A DNA stretch of 64,000 nt from an uncultured Flavobacteriales bacterium (GCA_937974275.1 CALJIF010000049.1:1-64000); one strand, 5' to 3'; shown: positions 44,568-54,168, numbered from the stretch's first letter. The notes: a model not told the origin generated them from the letters alone. Numbers and translations: made by a program.

Positions 44568-45617
44568 CTACATCGTATATCGTATCATAAATTCTTTCTC
44601 CGTCATATGAAATATATCTGCTAATTCATTTACTGAAATCTTTAATGCATTGCGGTATTTAGTAAGCATATCGCGCAGCAATTTTGGTTGTTCAATTTTT
44701 ACATCCAGTTCCGGTGGTTCGCGTCTCCGTATTTTCATTTGATTGAACTGTTGCAACAAGTAGGTGCGTTGATTGTAAGATATATCCTCTAAATCGTGTG
44801 CGCGATACAATAATGCTTGCATCGAAACTTTCCATTTTTTTTTCAAGTCGGCCAACTTTTGAATAGTTAATCCATCTTTGAAATCCGGACGAATGTCATT
44901 TGCGGGCATCAAAAATTCAGCAGCAAATAGATTGGCTTCATGGTCAATATCACGGTCGCCAAAATCTGAAAGACTGGAGTGAAGAACCAAGTGGCCTAAT
45001 TCGTATGCAAGTGTGAATCGTTGACGATCTCCTAATAATGATTTATTGTAAACAATAATCGGATAACCGGAATGCGTCAATACAATTCTGCTATCTACTC
45101 GTTCCGTACCAAAATCAAATGCTACAGTAATTATTCCAAACGACTCAAGTAATGAAGTCATATTATTAATCGCGCCCGCAGGAACTTTCCATTGCTTACG
45201 TAATTTGATTGCTGCCTCCTGGACTGAACCTAACTTCTCTAAATCAAAGTGAGGAATTTCCGGTTTTGTCACTTTCACTTTTTGAAGCAACATTTCAATA
45301 TTCAATCTGTACACCTGAATGTTCGCCTCAATTGAAGCAATGATATTCTTTGGTACACTTACACGTTTTCTGAAATTGATAGTTGAAGTTAGATATGCTT
45401 CACCTTCCTGTCCAAAGAAACCTTGCGGATAGTTTAATTCCTTTTCCAGTTTCTCAATCATATCATCAGTCAGAGAGCGGTTGCTTTGTTCTAATTGACA
45501 TAAAAGCGCGGGAGATATTCCCAATCGGTCAGCTAAATCGCGTTGCGAAAGCCCGCGAGATTCACGCGCCAACACAATCATTTCAGGGTTCACTTTTGTC
45601 ATTACTGTCGTTAACAT
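44568..45617 (-). CDS. XRE-family regulator fused to ImmA/IrrE-type metallopeptidase domain
   Basis: Two-part regulator. Residues about 12-65 form an XRE helix-turn-helix (IVLARESRGLSQRDLADRLG, ISPALLCQLEQSNR). Residues about 150-260 form the COG2856-type peptidase domain with FTLAYELGHLVLH (201-213) and EANLFAAEFLMP. The zinc motif HExxH appears as YELGH (Tyr205, Glu206, His209), so one zinc ligand is replaced. In phages and integrative elements such proteins relieve repression after DNA damage or infection. Here it is first in the operon leading to the restriction genes and probably controls it. Whether the peptidase is active is open. Confidence 0.88.
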   Translation of the reverse strand: MLTTVMTKVNPEMIVLARESRGLSQRDLADRLGISPALLCQLEQSNRSLTDDMIEKLEKELNYPQGFFGQEGEAYLTSTINFRKRVSVPKNIIASIEANIQVYRLNIEMLLQKVKVTKPEIPHFDLEKLGSVQEAAIKLRKQWKVPAGAINNMTSLLESFGIITVAFDFGTERVDSRIVLTHSGYPIIVYNKSLLGDRQRFTLAYELGHLVLHSSLSDFGDRDIDHEANLFAAEFLMPANDIRPDFKDGLTIQKLADLKKKWKVSMQALLYRAHDLEDISYNQRTYLLQQFNQMKIRRREPPELDVKIEQPKLLRDMLTKYRNALKISVNELADIFHMTEKEFMIRYTM

Positions 45618-45640
45618 TTCTTTTTCACCTTTGCCGGAAA

Positions 45641-45648
45641 CAAATGTA
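45641..45648 (-). promoter_or_regulatory. Bacteroidota -7 element for the defence operon
   Basis: On the minus strand TACATTTG matches TAnnTTTG, 23 bases upstream of the XRE/ImmA start. The -33 region is T-rich but lacks a clear TTTG. Confidence 0.45.
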
Positions 45649-45843
45649 TTAAATTTCTAAAATACGCACTAAAAATTTACATAAATATTTTTCAAGGGGT
45701 TTACTTTTTAAGGTTATATTCTTGTTAAACAATGATTTAAAATTGGACAGTTGAAGTGCCAAAAGTTAGGATTCGAAGCCTTAACGTTTTTTGTATAGAA
45801 CCATAAAACCTCTCTAATCGTTAAAATTCATATCTTTAACTCA

Positions 45844-46236
45844 TTGAAAAAAGCCATAGCCATATTTTTCTGTCTGCAAATCTTTTCGGGGAACACCTTT
45901 GCTATGGAGGTAATGAAACTTCCTTTTTTAGTGCAACATTACTTTGAGCATGAAAAAGAAGATCATCCGGATTTAAGTTTCGGTACTTTTTTATGGGAAC
46001 ATTACGTGGCGGATAACCATGAAGATGAAACTGATGGTCATTGCGATGAAAATATGCCTTTCAAACATTGCCATGATTGTTGCTCTCATGTGGTTTCGGG
46101 TATTACTTGTTTGATTCCTGAAAATTCAATTGCAATAAGTTATCCTTGTATTGGAAAAGAAGTCAACTTCATTTCGCAGGATAATTTCCGCTCTTTTTAT
46201 AGTTGCTGCATTTGGCAACCTCCCAAAATAGGTTAA
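45844..46236 (+). CDS. Exported His/Cys-rich protein upstream of the metal efflux genes
   Basis: A 130-residue protein that starts with TTG (45844): KKAIAIFFCLQIFSGNTFA is a good signal peptide, so the unusual start is more likely than the ATG at 45904, which would remove it. The mature part is rich in His, Asp, Glu and Cys (HYFEHEKEDHPDLSFG, NHEDETDGHCDENMPFKHC, HDCCSHV) and could bind metal ions in the periplasm. Similar small proteins sit before Cus/Czc-type operons in other Bacteroidota. Function unknown. The CusA-like gene follows 79 bases later. Metal buffering or sensing is inference. Confidence 0.72.
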   Translation: MKKAIAIFFCLQIFSGNTFAMEVMKLPFLVQHYFEHEKEDHPDLSFGTFLWEHYVADNHEDETDGHCDENMPFKHCHDCCSHVVSGITCLIPENSIAISYPCIGKEVNFISQDNFRSFYSCCIWQPPKIG

Positions 46237-46315
46237 TGAAATAGGAACGCAGTTGCGTTTCCAAAGGGACATTGCGTGTCCTGAATTTTTGTTTTCATTA
46301 ACTAATACATAAATT

Positions 46316-49300
46316 ATGTTGGATGCAATCATCCGCTTTTCCATCAGGAATAAGCTCGTAATAGGCATTTTTACGTTGGCCTTGGTAGCTTGGGGCAGCT
46401 ACTCGTTAAAACAACTCCCCATTGATGCCGTGCCTGACATCACCAACAATCAGGTGCAAATAATAACGGCAGCACCTTCGCAGTCGGCACAGGATATTGA
46501 ACGATTGGTCACCTTTCCGGTCGAACAAGCTGTGGCAACCGTACCGGGTATTATTGAAGTTCGTTCGTTCTCGCGCTTTGGTTTGAGTGTGGTGACGATT
46601 GTGTTCAAAGATGAAGTGGACATATACAAAGCCCGTCAATTGGTCTCAGAACGCTTAAATGAGGCCATGAATCAGATTCCTGATGGAGTTGGTATTCCTG
46701 AACTGGCTCCGGTAACCACAGGGCTTGGTGAAATTTACCAATACACCATTCACGCGAAACCGGGATACGAGCAAAAATACGATGCAATGGCGTTGCGTAC
46801 CATTCAGGATTGGATTGTGCGCAGACAATTGCTTGGTGTGGAAGGTGTGGCGGATGTGAGCAGTTTCGGAGGTTATTTAAAGCAATATGAAATTGCATTG
46901 AATCCCGATAAGCTAAAAAGCATGAACATCACCATCAACGATGTTTTTACAGCATTGGAAAAGAACAATCAAAACACCGGAGGAGCGTACATTGATAAAA
47001 AACCAAACGCCTGGTACATCCGCAGCGAAGGTTTGATTGAAAGCAAACAGGATATAGAAAACATCGTTGTAAAAAATCTCGACAATGGTATTCCTGTTTT
47101 GATTGGAAATGTTGCCGAGGTGAGTTATGGCCATGCTATTCGTTATGGTGCCTTGACATACAACGACAAAGGCGAAGCCGTTGGTGCCATTGTAATGATG
47201 TTGAAAGGCGCAAACTCATCCGAGGTGATTGAGAATATAAAAGAGCGCATGGAGCAAATCAAAAAAACACTTCCTGAAGGAGTAGAAATTGAACCATTTC
47301 TTGATCGCGCCAAATTGGTGGACAATGCCATTGGAACAGTTGCTAAAAACCTGATGGAAGGTGCGCTAATCGTTATTTTCATTCTTGTTGTTTTCCTTGG
47401 GAATTTTCGCGCAGGATTAATTGTTGCATCGGTTATCCCACTGGCAATGCTGTTTGCAATTTCGCTTATGAATGTTTTTGGCGTATCAGGAAACCTTATG
47501 AGTTTGGGAGCCATTGATTTTGGATTGATAGTAGACGGTGCGGTAATTATTGTTGAAGCCACCATGCATCATTTAGGCATGAAACGATTGGGAAGACGAC
47601 TTACGCAAACCGAAATGGATGATGAAGTTTTTGAATCGGCCAGTAAGATCAGAACTTCGGCTGCTTTTGGTGAAATCATTATCCTCATTGTGTATTTACC
47701 CATACTTGCGTTGGTTGGTATAGAAGGAAAAATGTTCAAACCAATGGCACAAACAGTATCGTTTGCGATTCTTGGTGCTTTCATTCTTTCACTCACTTAT
47801 GTCCCGATGATGAGTGCCTTGTTCCTGAATAAAAATACGGAACACAAACGCAATTTTTCTGACCGATTAATGGATTTCATTCAGCGCATTTATACTCCTT
47901 TCATAAACGGAGCATTAAAAAGACCATTGATAATTATTGGAGGCTCGCTCTTACTTTTTATAACCAGTCTGTTTGTGTTTACAAGACTTGGGGCAGAATT
48001 TCTTCCATCATTAGATGAAGGGGACTTTGCCGTTGAAACGCGTGTGATGACCGGAAGCAATTTGGAAGAAACAATTGACGCATCCAATAAAGCGGCAAAG
48101 ATTTTATTGGAACGTTTTCCGGATGAAGTCAAAATGGTGGTGGGTAAAATTGGTTCGGGCGAAATACCTACCGATCCAATGCCTATTGAAGCTTGTGATT
48201 TGATGGTTATTTTGAAAGACAAATCAGAATGGACGAAAACATCCGACAAAAACGAACTGGCAGAAATGATGACCGAAGAACTGGAAGACATACCCGGTGT
48301 TACTTTCGGATTTCAACAGCCCATTCAAATGCGCTTTAATGAGCTGATGACAGGAGCGCGTCAGGATGTAGTTGTGAAGGTATATGGCGAAGATTTAAAC
48401 ATGCTTACTTATTACTCTAACCAAATTGCAGCCTTGGTTTCAACCATTGATGGAGCGAAAGATTTGTACGTGGAAAAAGTTACAGGAGCGCGTCAAATTT
48501 TAGTCAAATACAAACGGGATGAAATTGCCAAGTTCGGAATGAACATTGAAGACATTAACCGCACCATAAATACAGCATTTGCCGGGCAAAGTTCGGGAAT
48601 GGTTTATGAAGGTGAAAAACGATTTGATTTGGTGGTGCGTTTAGAAGGTGAAAATCGAACAAGTATTGAAGATGTGCGAAATTTATTTATTTCCACTCCT
48701 AACGGAAAGCAAATACCATTGGAGCAAGTAGCCATTGTTGATTTTGACGAAAAAGCACCTATTCAAATTCAACGTGACGATGCTAAACGCAGAATCACGG
48801 TTGGTTTTAATGTGCGTGGGCGCGATGTGGAAAGTGTGGTTAAAGAACTGCAAAAGAAAATTGAAAAAAATATCAAGTTTGAGCCAGGATACTATCCAAC
48901 CTATGGTGGAACATTCAAAAATTTACAAGAAGCAAGGGATAGATTGAGTATTGCCGTTCCCGTTGCATTACTTTTGATTTTCTTGTTGCTGTATTTCACA
49001 TTTGCATCAATTAAACAAGGCCTGTTGATCTACACAGCCATTCCTCTTTCTGCTATCGGTGGTGTATTTGCCTTATGGGTGCGTGGAATGCCTTTCAGTA
49101 TTTCAGCAGGAATAGGATTCATCGCCTTGTTTGGTGTGGCCGTTTTGAATGGTATTGTTTTGATAGCAGAATTCAATCGCTTAAAAGCAGAAGGATTGAC
49201 CGATGTTAAGGAAAGAATTATTCGAGGAACAAAAACACGTTTGCGTCCGGTGGTAATGACTGCTGCGGTTGCTTCGCTCGGATTTTTACCAATGGCCATT

Positions 49301-50689
49301 TCGCACGGAAGCGGAGCTGAAGTACAGAAACCATTAGCAACCGTTGTTATTGGCGGATTAATTACTGCAACACTATTAACCTTGCTCGTTTTACCCTGCA
49401 TTTATCAATTAGCCGAAGGCGGATACAAACGAGTACGTAAACCTAAAAAAATGAAGCCTACTACTAATCTTATATTGCTGTTCATTCTTTGCGGATCAAC
49501 TGCATTTAGTCAGGTAAAAACTGTTTCGCTTGATTCTGCATTAAATATTGCATACAGCAATAATAAAAACCTGCAAGCGGTTTCCATGCAAACAGATTAT
49601 TACCAATTGCAAAAGAAAACAAGCAGCGAATTACCGAAAACCGATGTGAGTTTAACCTATGGGCAGTATAATAGTTTTTACCGTCAGGATAACAACATCA
49701 CCATCTCCCAAACCATACCATTTCCAACGGTATTTGGTGCAAAATCATCGCTTGCTACTGCACAAACAAAGGGAGCCGAATTAAAAACAGCAGCCACTAA
49801 AAATGAGTTGACATTACAAATACGCCAAGTGTATTATCAGTTGCTATTTTGGAAAAGTTACCAATTGCTGCTGCAAAAACAGGATACTATGTACGCGCAA
49901 ATGTCCAAGTCGGCAGACCTGCGGTATAAAACCGGTGATGGAACTTTACTGGAAAAAACAGCTGCTGATACCCGACTGAGTGAAGTGCAAAATAAACTCT
50001 ACTTGGTTCAGGCAGAAATAACCGCACTAAACATCAACTTACAAGCATTAATGTGTGTAACCTATCCTGTTGAAATCATAACTACAGATTCATTAATTCG
50101 GCCTTTCAATTTGATGAATGATAGTGCAGCCGTTTCATCAAACCCTCAATTAGCTTATATGAAACAACAAATTGAGATTGCAGAAAATGAAAAGTCGTTA
50201 GTTTCTGCATCCACACTTCCTGAATTCAAAATCGGTTATTTCAATCAATCGCTTTACGGAGTACCATTGGATGCAACAAATACCCAGTTTGCAGGTTCTG
50301 GAAATCGGTTTCAGGGAGTTCAGTTCGGTATAGTGGTTCCACTTTGGTTTGCCCCGCAGGTGAATAAGTGTAAGGTAGCACAAAAGCAAGTTGAGATCAA
50401 TGAAATGAATTACCAAAGTGAGCAGATCATGTTTCAGAGTTTTTATGAGCAAGCGGTACAACATTACATCGCAGCAAAAAATAACCTGGACTATTACTCT
50501 ACAGTCGCTTTGCCGAATGCCAACCTGATTGAAAAACAATCGCAAACATCTTATGCAAAAGGAGAAATCGGGTACGCTGAACATTTGCTTAATCTGCAAC
50601 AGGTAATTTCCATCAAAGAAAATTACCTCAATGCGGTGAGTGAATACAATCAGGCTGTAGTTTATATTGAATACTTAACCGCACGTTAA
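46316..50689 (+). CDS. CusA/CzcA-type heavy-metal RND pump fused to a TolC-like outer membrane protein
   Basis: Residues 1-1045 are a heavy-metal RND pump: start MLDAIIRFSIRNKLVIGIF, TM4 with DFGLIVDGAVIIVEATMHH (about 402-420) as in HME pumps, and the late block AVLNGIVLIAEFNRLK. Residues 1046-1457 are a TolC/CzcC-like outer membrane factor. At the joint, Met1046 starts MKPTTNLILLFILCGSTAFSQ, a full signal peptide, preceded by an A run at 49445-49450. This could be cleaved by signal peptidase, or the ATG at 49451 could start separate translation. CusA-TolC fusions are known in this phylum. It is followed 21 bases later by the adaptor gene. Cu/Ag versus Zn/Co/Cd export is not settled. Confidence 0.93.
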   Translation: MLDAIIRFSIRNKLVIGIFTLALVAWGSYSLKQLPIDAVPDITNNQVQIITAAPSQSAQDIERLVTFPVEQAVATVPGIIEVRSFSRFGLSVVTIVFKDEVDIYKARQLVSERLNEAMNQIPDGVGIPELAPVTTGLGEIYQYTIHAKPGYEQKYDAMALRTIQDWIVRRQLLGVEGVADVSSFGGYLKQYEIALNPDKLKSMNITINDVFTALEKNNQNTGGAYIDKKPNAWYIRSEGLIESKQDIENIVVKNLDNGIPVLIGNVAEVSYGHAIRYGALTYNDKGEAVGAIVMMLKGANSSEVIENIKERMEQIKKTLPEGVEIEPFLDRAKLVDNAIGTVAKNLMEGALIVIFILVVFLGNFRAGLIVASVIPLAMLFAISLMNVFGVSGNLMSLGAIDFGLIVDGAVIIVEATMHHLGMKRLGRRLTQTEMDDEVFESASKIRTSAAFGEIIILIVYLPILALVGIEGKMFKPMAQTVSFAILGAFILSLTYVPMMSALFLNKNTEHKRNFSDRLMDFIQRIYTPFINGALKRPLIIIGGSLLLFITSLFVFTRLGAEFLPSLDEGDFAVETRVMTGSNLEETIDASNKAAKILLERFPDEVKMVVGKIGSGEIPTDPMPIEACDLMVILKDKSEWTKTSDKNELAEMMTEELEDIPGVTFGFQQPIQMRFNELMTGARQDVVVKVYGEDLNMLTYYSNQIAALVSTIDGAKDLYVEKVTGARQILVKYKRDEIAKFGMNIEDINRTINTAFAGQSSGMVYEGEKRFDLVVRLEGENRTSIEDVRNLFISTPNGKQIPLEQVAIVDFDEKAPIQIQRDDAKRRITVGFNVRGRDVESVVKELQKKIEKNIKFEPGYYPTYGGTFKNLQEARDRLSIAVPVALLLIFLLLYFTFASIKQGLLIYTAIPLSAIGGVFALWVRGMPFSISAGIGFIALFGVAVLNGIVLIAEFNRLKAEGLTDVKERIIRGTKTRLRPVVMTAAVASLGFLPMAISHGSGAEVQKPLATVVIGGLITATLLTLLVLPCIYQLAEGGYKRVRKPKKMKPTTNLILLFILCGSTAFSQVKTVSLDSALNIAYSNNKNLQAVSMQTDYYQLQKKTSSELPKTDVSLTYGQYNSFYRQDNNITISQTIPFPTVFGAKSSLATAQTKGAELKTAATKNELTLQIRQVYYQLLFWKSYQLLLQKQDTMYAQMSKSADLRYKTGDGTLLEKTAADTRLSEVQNKLYLVQAEITALNINLQALMCVTYPVEIITTDSLIRPFNLMNDSAAVSSNPQLAYMKQQIEIAENEKSLVSASTLPEFKIGYFNQSLYGVPLDATNTQFAGSGNRFQGVQFGIVVPLWFAPQVNKCKVAQKQVEINEMNYQSEQIMFQSFYEQAVQHYIAAKNNLDYYSTVALPNANLIEKQSQTSYAKGEIGYAEHLLNLQQVISIKENYLNAVSEYNQAVVYIEYLTAR

Positions 50690-50710
50690 ACGAATTAAAA
50701 AATAGAAATC

Positions 50711-51931
50711 ATGAACACAACAAAATATATATTGGCGATCTTAATATCCTTCTCACTTTTTTTCACCTCATGTGGTGGTGGAGAAGAAGATCATGCAACC
50801 GAGGAACACCACGATGAAGAATCAGATATGGTGGAATTAACAGATGCTCAATTCAAAGTAGCAGGTATTGAATTGGGCAATGTAGAAATGCGCACCATCA
50901 GCGGAACAATTCCTGCCAGCGGATTACTCGATGTACCACCGCAAAGTAAAGTCAGTATTTCAGCTCCAATGGGAGGATTTGTAAAATCTACAGATTTACT
51001 ACAAGGCTCAAGAGTTAATAAGGGTCAGGTGGTAGCCGTTATGCAACATCAGGATTACATTCAATTGCAGCAGGATTATTTGGAAAATTTCAGCCAACTG
51101 GAATATCTTAAAGCAGAATATGATCGTCAGCAGGAACTTGCAAAAGAGAACGTAAATGCTAAAAAATCCTTAGAACAAGCAAAGGCAAATTACTATTCCA
51201 CAAAAGGAACAGTTGATGGACTAAAAGCCAAATTGCAAATGCTTAACATCAACATTACGAATTTGGAAAAGGGCGAAATTCAAAACACGATCAATCTCTA
51301 TGCGCCCATTTCAGGTTATGTCACAAAGGTAAATACGAACATTGGTGCATTTGTAAATCCGACTGATGTATTATTTGAAATTGTAAATACCGAAAAACTG
51401 CATGTAGAGCTAACCATTTTTGAAAAGGACGTTCCGCTTTTGAAAGTTAACCAACGTGTTCTTTTTACACTCGCCAATGAAACGACACACCGCGTAGCCT
51501 TCGTACATCTAATCGGTCGTGAAATAAGTTCAGACAGAAGTGTTCAGGTACATTGTGAAATTGATAAACAAGATCGCGAATTAATACCGGGAATGTATTT
51601 GAAAGCCATTGTTGAGACAGACAGCGCACACGTTGCTGCGGTGCCTGAAGAAGCCATTGTGAATTTCGAAGGCAAAAAATATATTTTCATCGAAACGGCA
51701 GAAGTACATGAAGATGGTGAAAAACATGATCATGAAAAAGGTGAAAAGGAAGAAGAAAAGCATCATTTCAAAATGGTAGAAGTAACCACCGGAGAAACTG
51801 AATTGGGTTTTGTCTCGGTAAAACTACCTGAAGGCTTTGAATTGAATACTAAAATTGTAACCAAAGGCGCATTCAGCTTATTGGCTAAAATGAAAAACAG
51901 CGAGGAAGAAGAAGGCGGACACGCACATTAA
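50711..51931 (+). CDS. CusB/CzcB-type periplasmic adaptor, His-rich lipoprotein
   Basis: Adaptor joining the RND pump and outer membrane channel of the fusion encoded upstream. Lipobox Cys at 21 (FFTSC) is followed by a metal-binding-looking stretch GGGEEDHATEEHHDEE. The lipoyl/hairpin core runs from about residue 65 to 235 (ISAPMGGFVKSTDLLQGSRV; LYAPISGYVTKVNTNIGAF). A second His-rich insertion (HEDGEKHDHEKGEKEEEKHH, about 337-356) and the tail GGHAH would be unusual in drug-efflux adaptors and point to divalent metals. 406 residues. It is 21 bases downstream of the pump gene. Confidence 0.92.
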   Translation: MNTTKYILAILISFSLFFTSCGGGEEDHATEEHHDEESDMVELTDAQFKVAGIELGNVEMRTISGTIPASGLLDVPPQSKVSISAPMGGFVKSTDLLQGSRVNKGQVVAVMQHQDYIQLQQDYLENFSQLEYLKAEYDRQQELAKENVNAKKSLEQAKANYYSTKGTVDGLKAKLQMLNINITNLEKGEIQNTINLYAPISGYVTKVNTNIGAFVNPTDVLFEIVNTEKLHVELTIFEKDVPLLKVNQRVLFTLANETTHRVAFVHLIGREISSDRSVQVHCEIDKQDRELIPGMYLKAIVETDSAHVAAVPEEAIVNFEGKKYIFIETAEVHEDGEKHDHEKGEKEEEKHHFKMVEVTTGETELGFVSVKLPEGFELNTKIVTKGAFSLLAKMKNSEEEEGGHAH

Positions 51932-52012
51932 CATAACATGGGCAGAACTCTGATTTCTTTTCTTTGCAGTTGCAAGGTTTTCATAATCGGAGCTTCTTGC
52001 CCGCCAAATTGA

Positions 52013-54019
52013 ATGGATATGATGAATACTGATCCAAACCATAAACATACGTATGATGAACACGGAAAGATGACCTGCTGTTCATTGGAAGAAAAGGTAA
52101 ATACTGAAGCCGAACAGCGACTGAGGGTAAAGGGGATTTCCACCAAAATCACACTTGATGATCTTAAGGATTATGCTCCCGCAATAATCAGTTTCATTTT
52201 GCTTATCTCAGCCATTGTTATCGATAATTTCATTGAACAGAATTGGTTCAGTGGTTATGTACGCCTTATTTGGTATGTAGTTTCTTACCTACCTGTAGGT
52301 ATTCCTGTAATTATTGACGCAGGAAAAGCCATGCTCAAAAAAGATATTTTTTCTGAATTTTTTCTCATGAGCATAGCGACACTTGGTGCCTTTGCCATAG
52401 GTCAATTCCCGGAAGGAGTTGCTGTGATGCTTTTTTACGCGGTGGGAGAATTGTTTCAATCAGCAGCCGTTAAGCGGGCTAAAGGAAATATCAAGGCATT
52501 GCTGGATGTAAGACCGGATTCTGCCAATGTTTTACGCAATGGAAACTTTACTATTGTAAAACCGGAAACCGTGTCTACTGGTGAAACTATTCAGGTAAAA
52601 GCAGGAGAAAAAGTTCCGTTGGATGGAATATTAATTTCCGCTACAAGTAGCTTCAACACCGCTGCACTTACCGGAGAAAGTAAACCCGATACCATTCGAA
52701 AAGGAGAGAAAGTTTTGGCAGGAATGATTAACATGGGTGGAGTGATTGAAATTAAAGTGACAAAACTATTTTCTGAAAGTTCCATTGCCCGCATTCTTGA
52801 CTTGGTTCAGAATGCAACTGCCCGAAAAGCACAAACCGAATTATTCATTCGGAAATTTGCAAGAATTTACACACCCATCGTTGTTTTGCTTGCAACGCTC
52901 TTGACCACAATCCCTTATTTTTTTGTGAGTGAGTATGTATTTGCCGACTGGCTCTATCGTGCATTGATATTCCTCGTAATCTCTTGTCCATGCGCGTTGG
53001 TCATTTCTATTCCACTCGGATATTTTGGAGGAATTGGAGCCGCTTCACTTAATGGAATTTTATTCAAGGGTTCGAATTACTTAGACCTGATGACAAGGGT
53101 GAATACGGTAGTGGTAGATAAGACTGGAACACTTACGAAAGGTGTTTTTAAAGTGAAGGAAATAAAATCTGATACTTTTTCTAAAGAAGAATTTATCGCA
53201 CTTGTTTCCTCAATCGAAGCGCAGTCCACCCATCCCATTGCCAAAGCTATTGTAGAATATGGTGGCGATGCGCATAAGGAAATCAAAATTTCACAAGTAG
53301 AGGAGATTTCCGGACATGGTCTAAAAGCAATTTTTTCAGGTGAAATTGTGCTTGCCGGAAACACCAAGCTATTAAAGAAATTCAATATTGCTTATCCAAA
53401 AGAAATAGATTCAATTGTTGATTCAATTGTGGTTGTAGCAATGAACGAAACGTATGTTGGGTACATTACTGTTGCCGATGAGTTGAAAGAAGATGCTAAA
53501 CAAGCTGTGGATGATTTGCATTCGATGAACATAGAAGTCATTATGCTTTCGGGTGACAAACAAGCAGTGGTTAATGACGTTGCAACCTTATTAGGAATAA
53601 AAACTGCTTTCGGAGATCTTCTCCCACAGGGGAAAGTTGAAAAGGTAGAAGTGCTAAAATCTGATAAGTCCAGGATAATTGCTTTCACAGGTGACGGGAT
53701 AAACGATGCACCTGTGTTGGCTTTGAGTGATGTTGGAATTGCTATGGGAGGATTAGGAAGCGATGCAGCCATTGAAACAGCCGATGTTGTAATTCAAACC
53801 GATCATCCTTCCAAAATTTCAACTGCCATCCAAATCGGAAAAGCGACAAAGAAAATTGTTTGGCAAAATATTATCCTTGCGTTTGGTGTTAAAGCAGTTG
53901 TGCTCGCATTAGGTGCCGGTGGAATTGCTACCATGTGGGAAGCCGTTTTTGCAGACGTGGGGGTTGCTTTGTTGGCGATATTGAATGCGGTTAGGATACA
54001 AAAGATGAAGTTTAGTTGA
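52013..54019 (+). CDS. P1B-type heavy-metal ATPase (ZntA-like, Zn/Cd/Pb)
   Basis: ATP-driven export of divalent metal ions across the inner membrane. The ion-binding motif is SCPCAL (about residue 324), the phosphorylation site DKTGTLT (about 369), the HP motif THPIAKAI (about 407) and the hinge GDGINDAPVLALSDVGIAMG (about 562). TM segments occur at about 54-75, 78-100, 115-150, 285-310 and 315-345 and at the C-terminus. The short N-terminal tail (HKHTYDEHGKMTCCS) has His and two Cys but no full HMA domain. The CPC text and following LGYFGGIGAASLNGILFKG fit Zn/Cd/Pb pumps. It starts 81 bases after the adaptor gene. Confidence 0.93.
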   Translation: MDMMNTDPNHKHTYDEHGKMTCCSLEEKVNTEAEQRLRVKGISTKITLDDLKDYAPAIISFILLISAIVIDNFIEQNWFSGYVRLIWYVVSYLPVGIPVIIDAGKAMLKKDIFSEFFLMSIATLGAFAIGQFPEGVAVMLFYAVGELFQSAAVKRAKGNIKALLDVRPDSANVLRNGNFTIVKPETVSTGETIQVKAGEKVPLDGILISATSSFNTAALTGESKPDTIRKGEKVLAGMINMGGVIEIKVTKLFSESSIARILDLVQNATARKAQTELFIRKFARIYTPIVVLLATLLTTIPYFFVSEYVFADWLYRALIFLVISCPCALVISIPLGYFGGIGAASLNGILFKGSNYLDLMTRVNTVVVDKTGTLTKGVFKVKEIKSDTFSKEEFIALVSSIEAQSTHPIAKAIVEYGGDAHKEIKISQVEEISGHGLKAIFSGEIVLAGNTKLLKKFNIAYPKEIDSIVDSIVVVAMNETYVGYITVADELKEDAKQAVDDLHSMNIEVIMLSGDKQAVVNDVATLLGIKTAFGDLLPQGKVEKVEVLKSDKSRIIAFTGDGINDAPVLALSDVGIAMGGLGSDAAIETADVVIQTDHPSKISTAIQIGKATKKIVWQNIILAFGVKAVVLALGAGGIATMWEAVFADVGVALLAILNAVRIQKMKFS

Positions 54020-54021
54020 AT

Positions 54022-54168
54022 ATGTTGACGAAAGAATCGCTTGTTGAATATATTACTCAGCATAATCCGAATTTAAATAAGGAAACATTACTGCAACTAA
54101 GTCTTGAATCGCTTGTTGTAATAAAAGTTCAAATAGAAATCGAATTATCAAAATTGAAAAAGGAATGA
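54022..54168 (+). CDS. 48-residue hypothetical protein between the P-type ATPase and DUF3703 genes
   Basis: ATG 54022, two bases after the ATPase stop, opens a frame of 48 codons: MLTKESLVEYITQHNPNLNK, then a helical LLQLSLESLVVIKVQIEIEL and a basic end. The stop overlaps the DUF3703 ATG (ATGA), so the three genes appear translationally coupled. No signal or TM segment. Unknown function. Its tight packing is the main evidence that it is translated. Confidence 0.6.
   Translation: MLTKESLVEYITQHNPNLNKETLLQLSLESLVVIKVQIEIELSKLKKE

Noticed and set aside
45751..45790. Sequence AGGATTCGAAGCC considered as a partial tRNA/attachment repeat
   Set aside because: It does not match the tRNA-Leu tail (GCCGGTTCGACTCCGGC) beyond a few bases.
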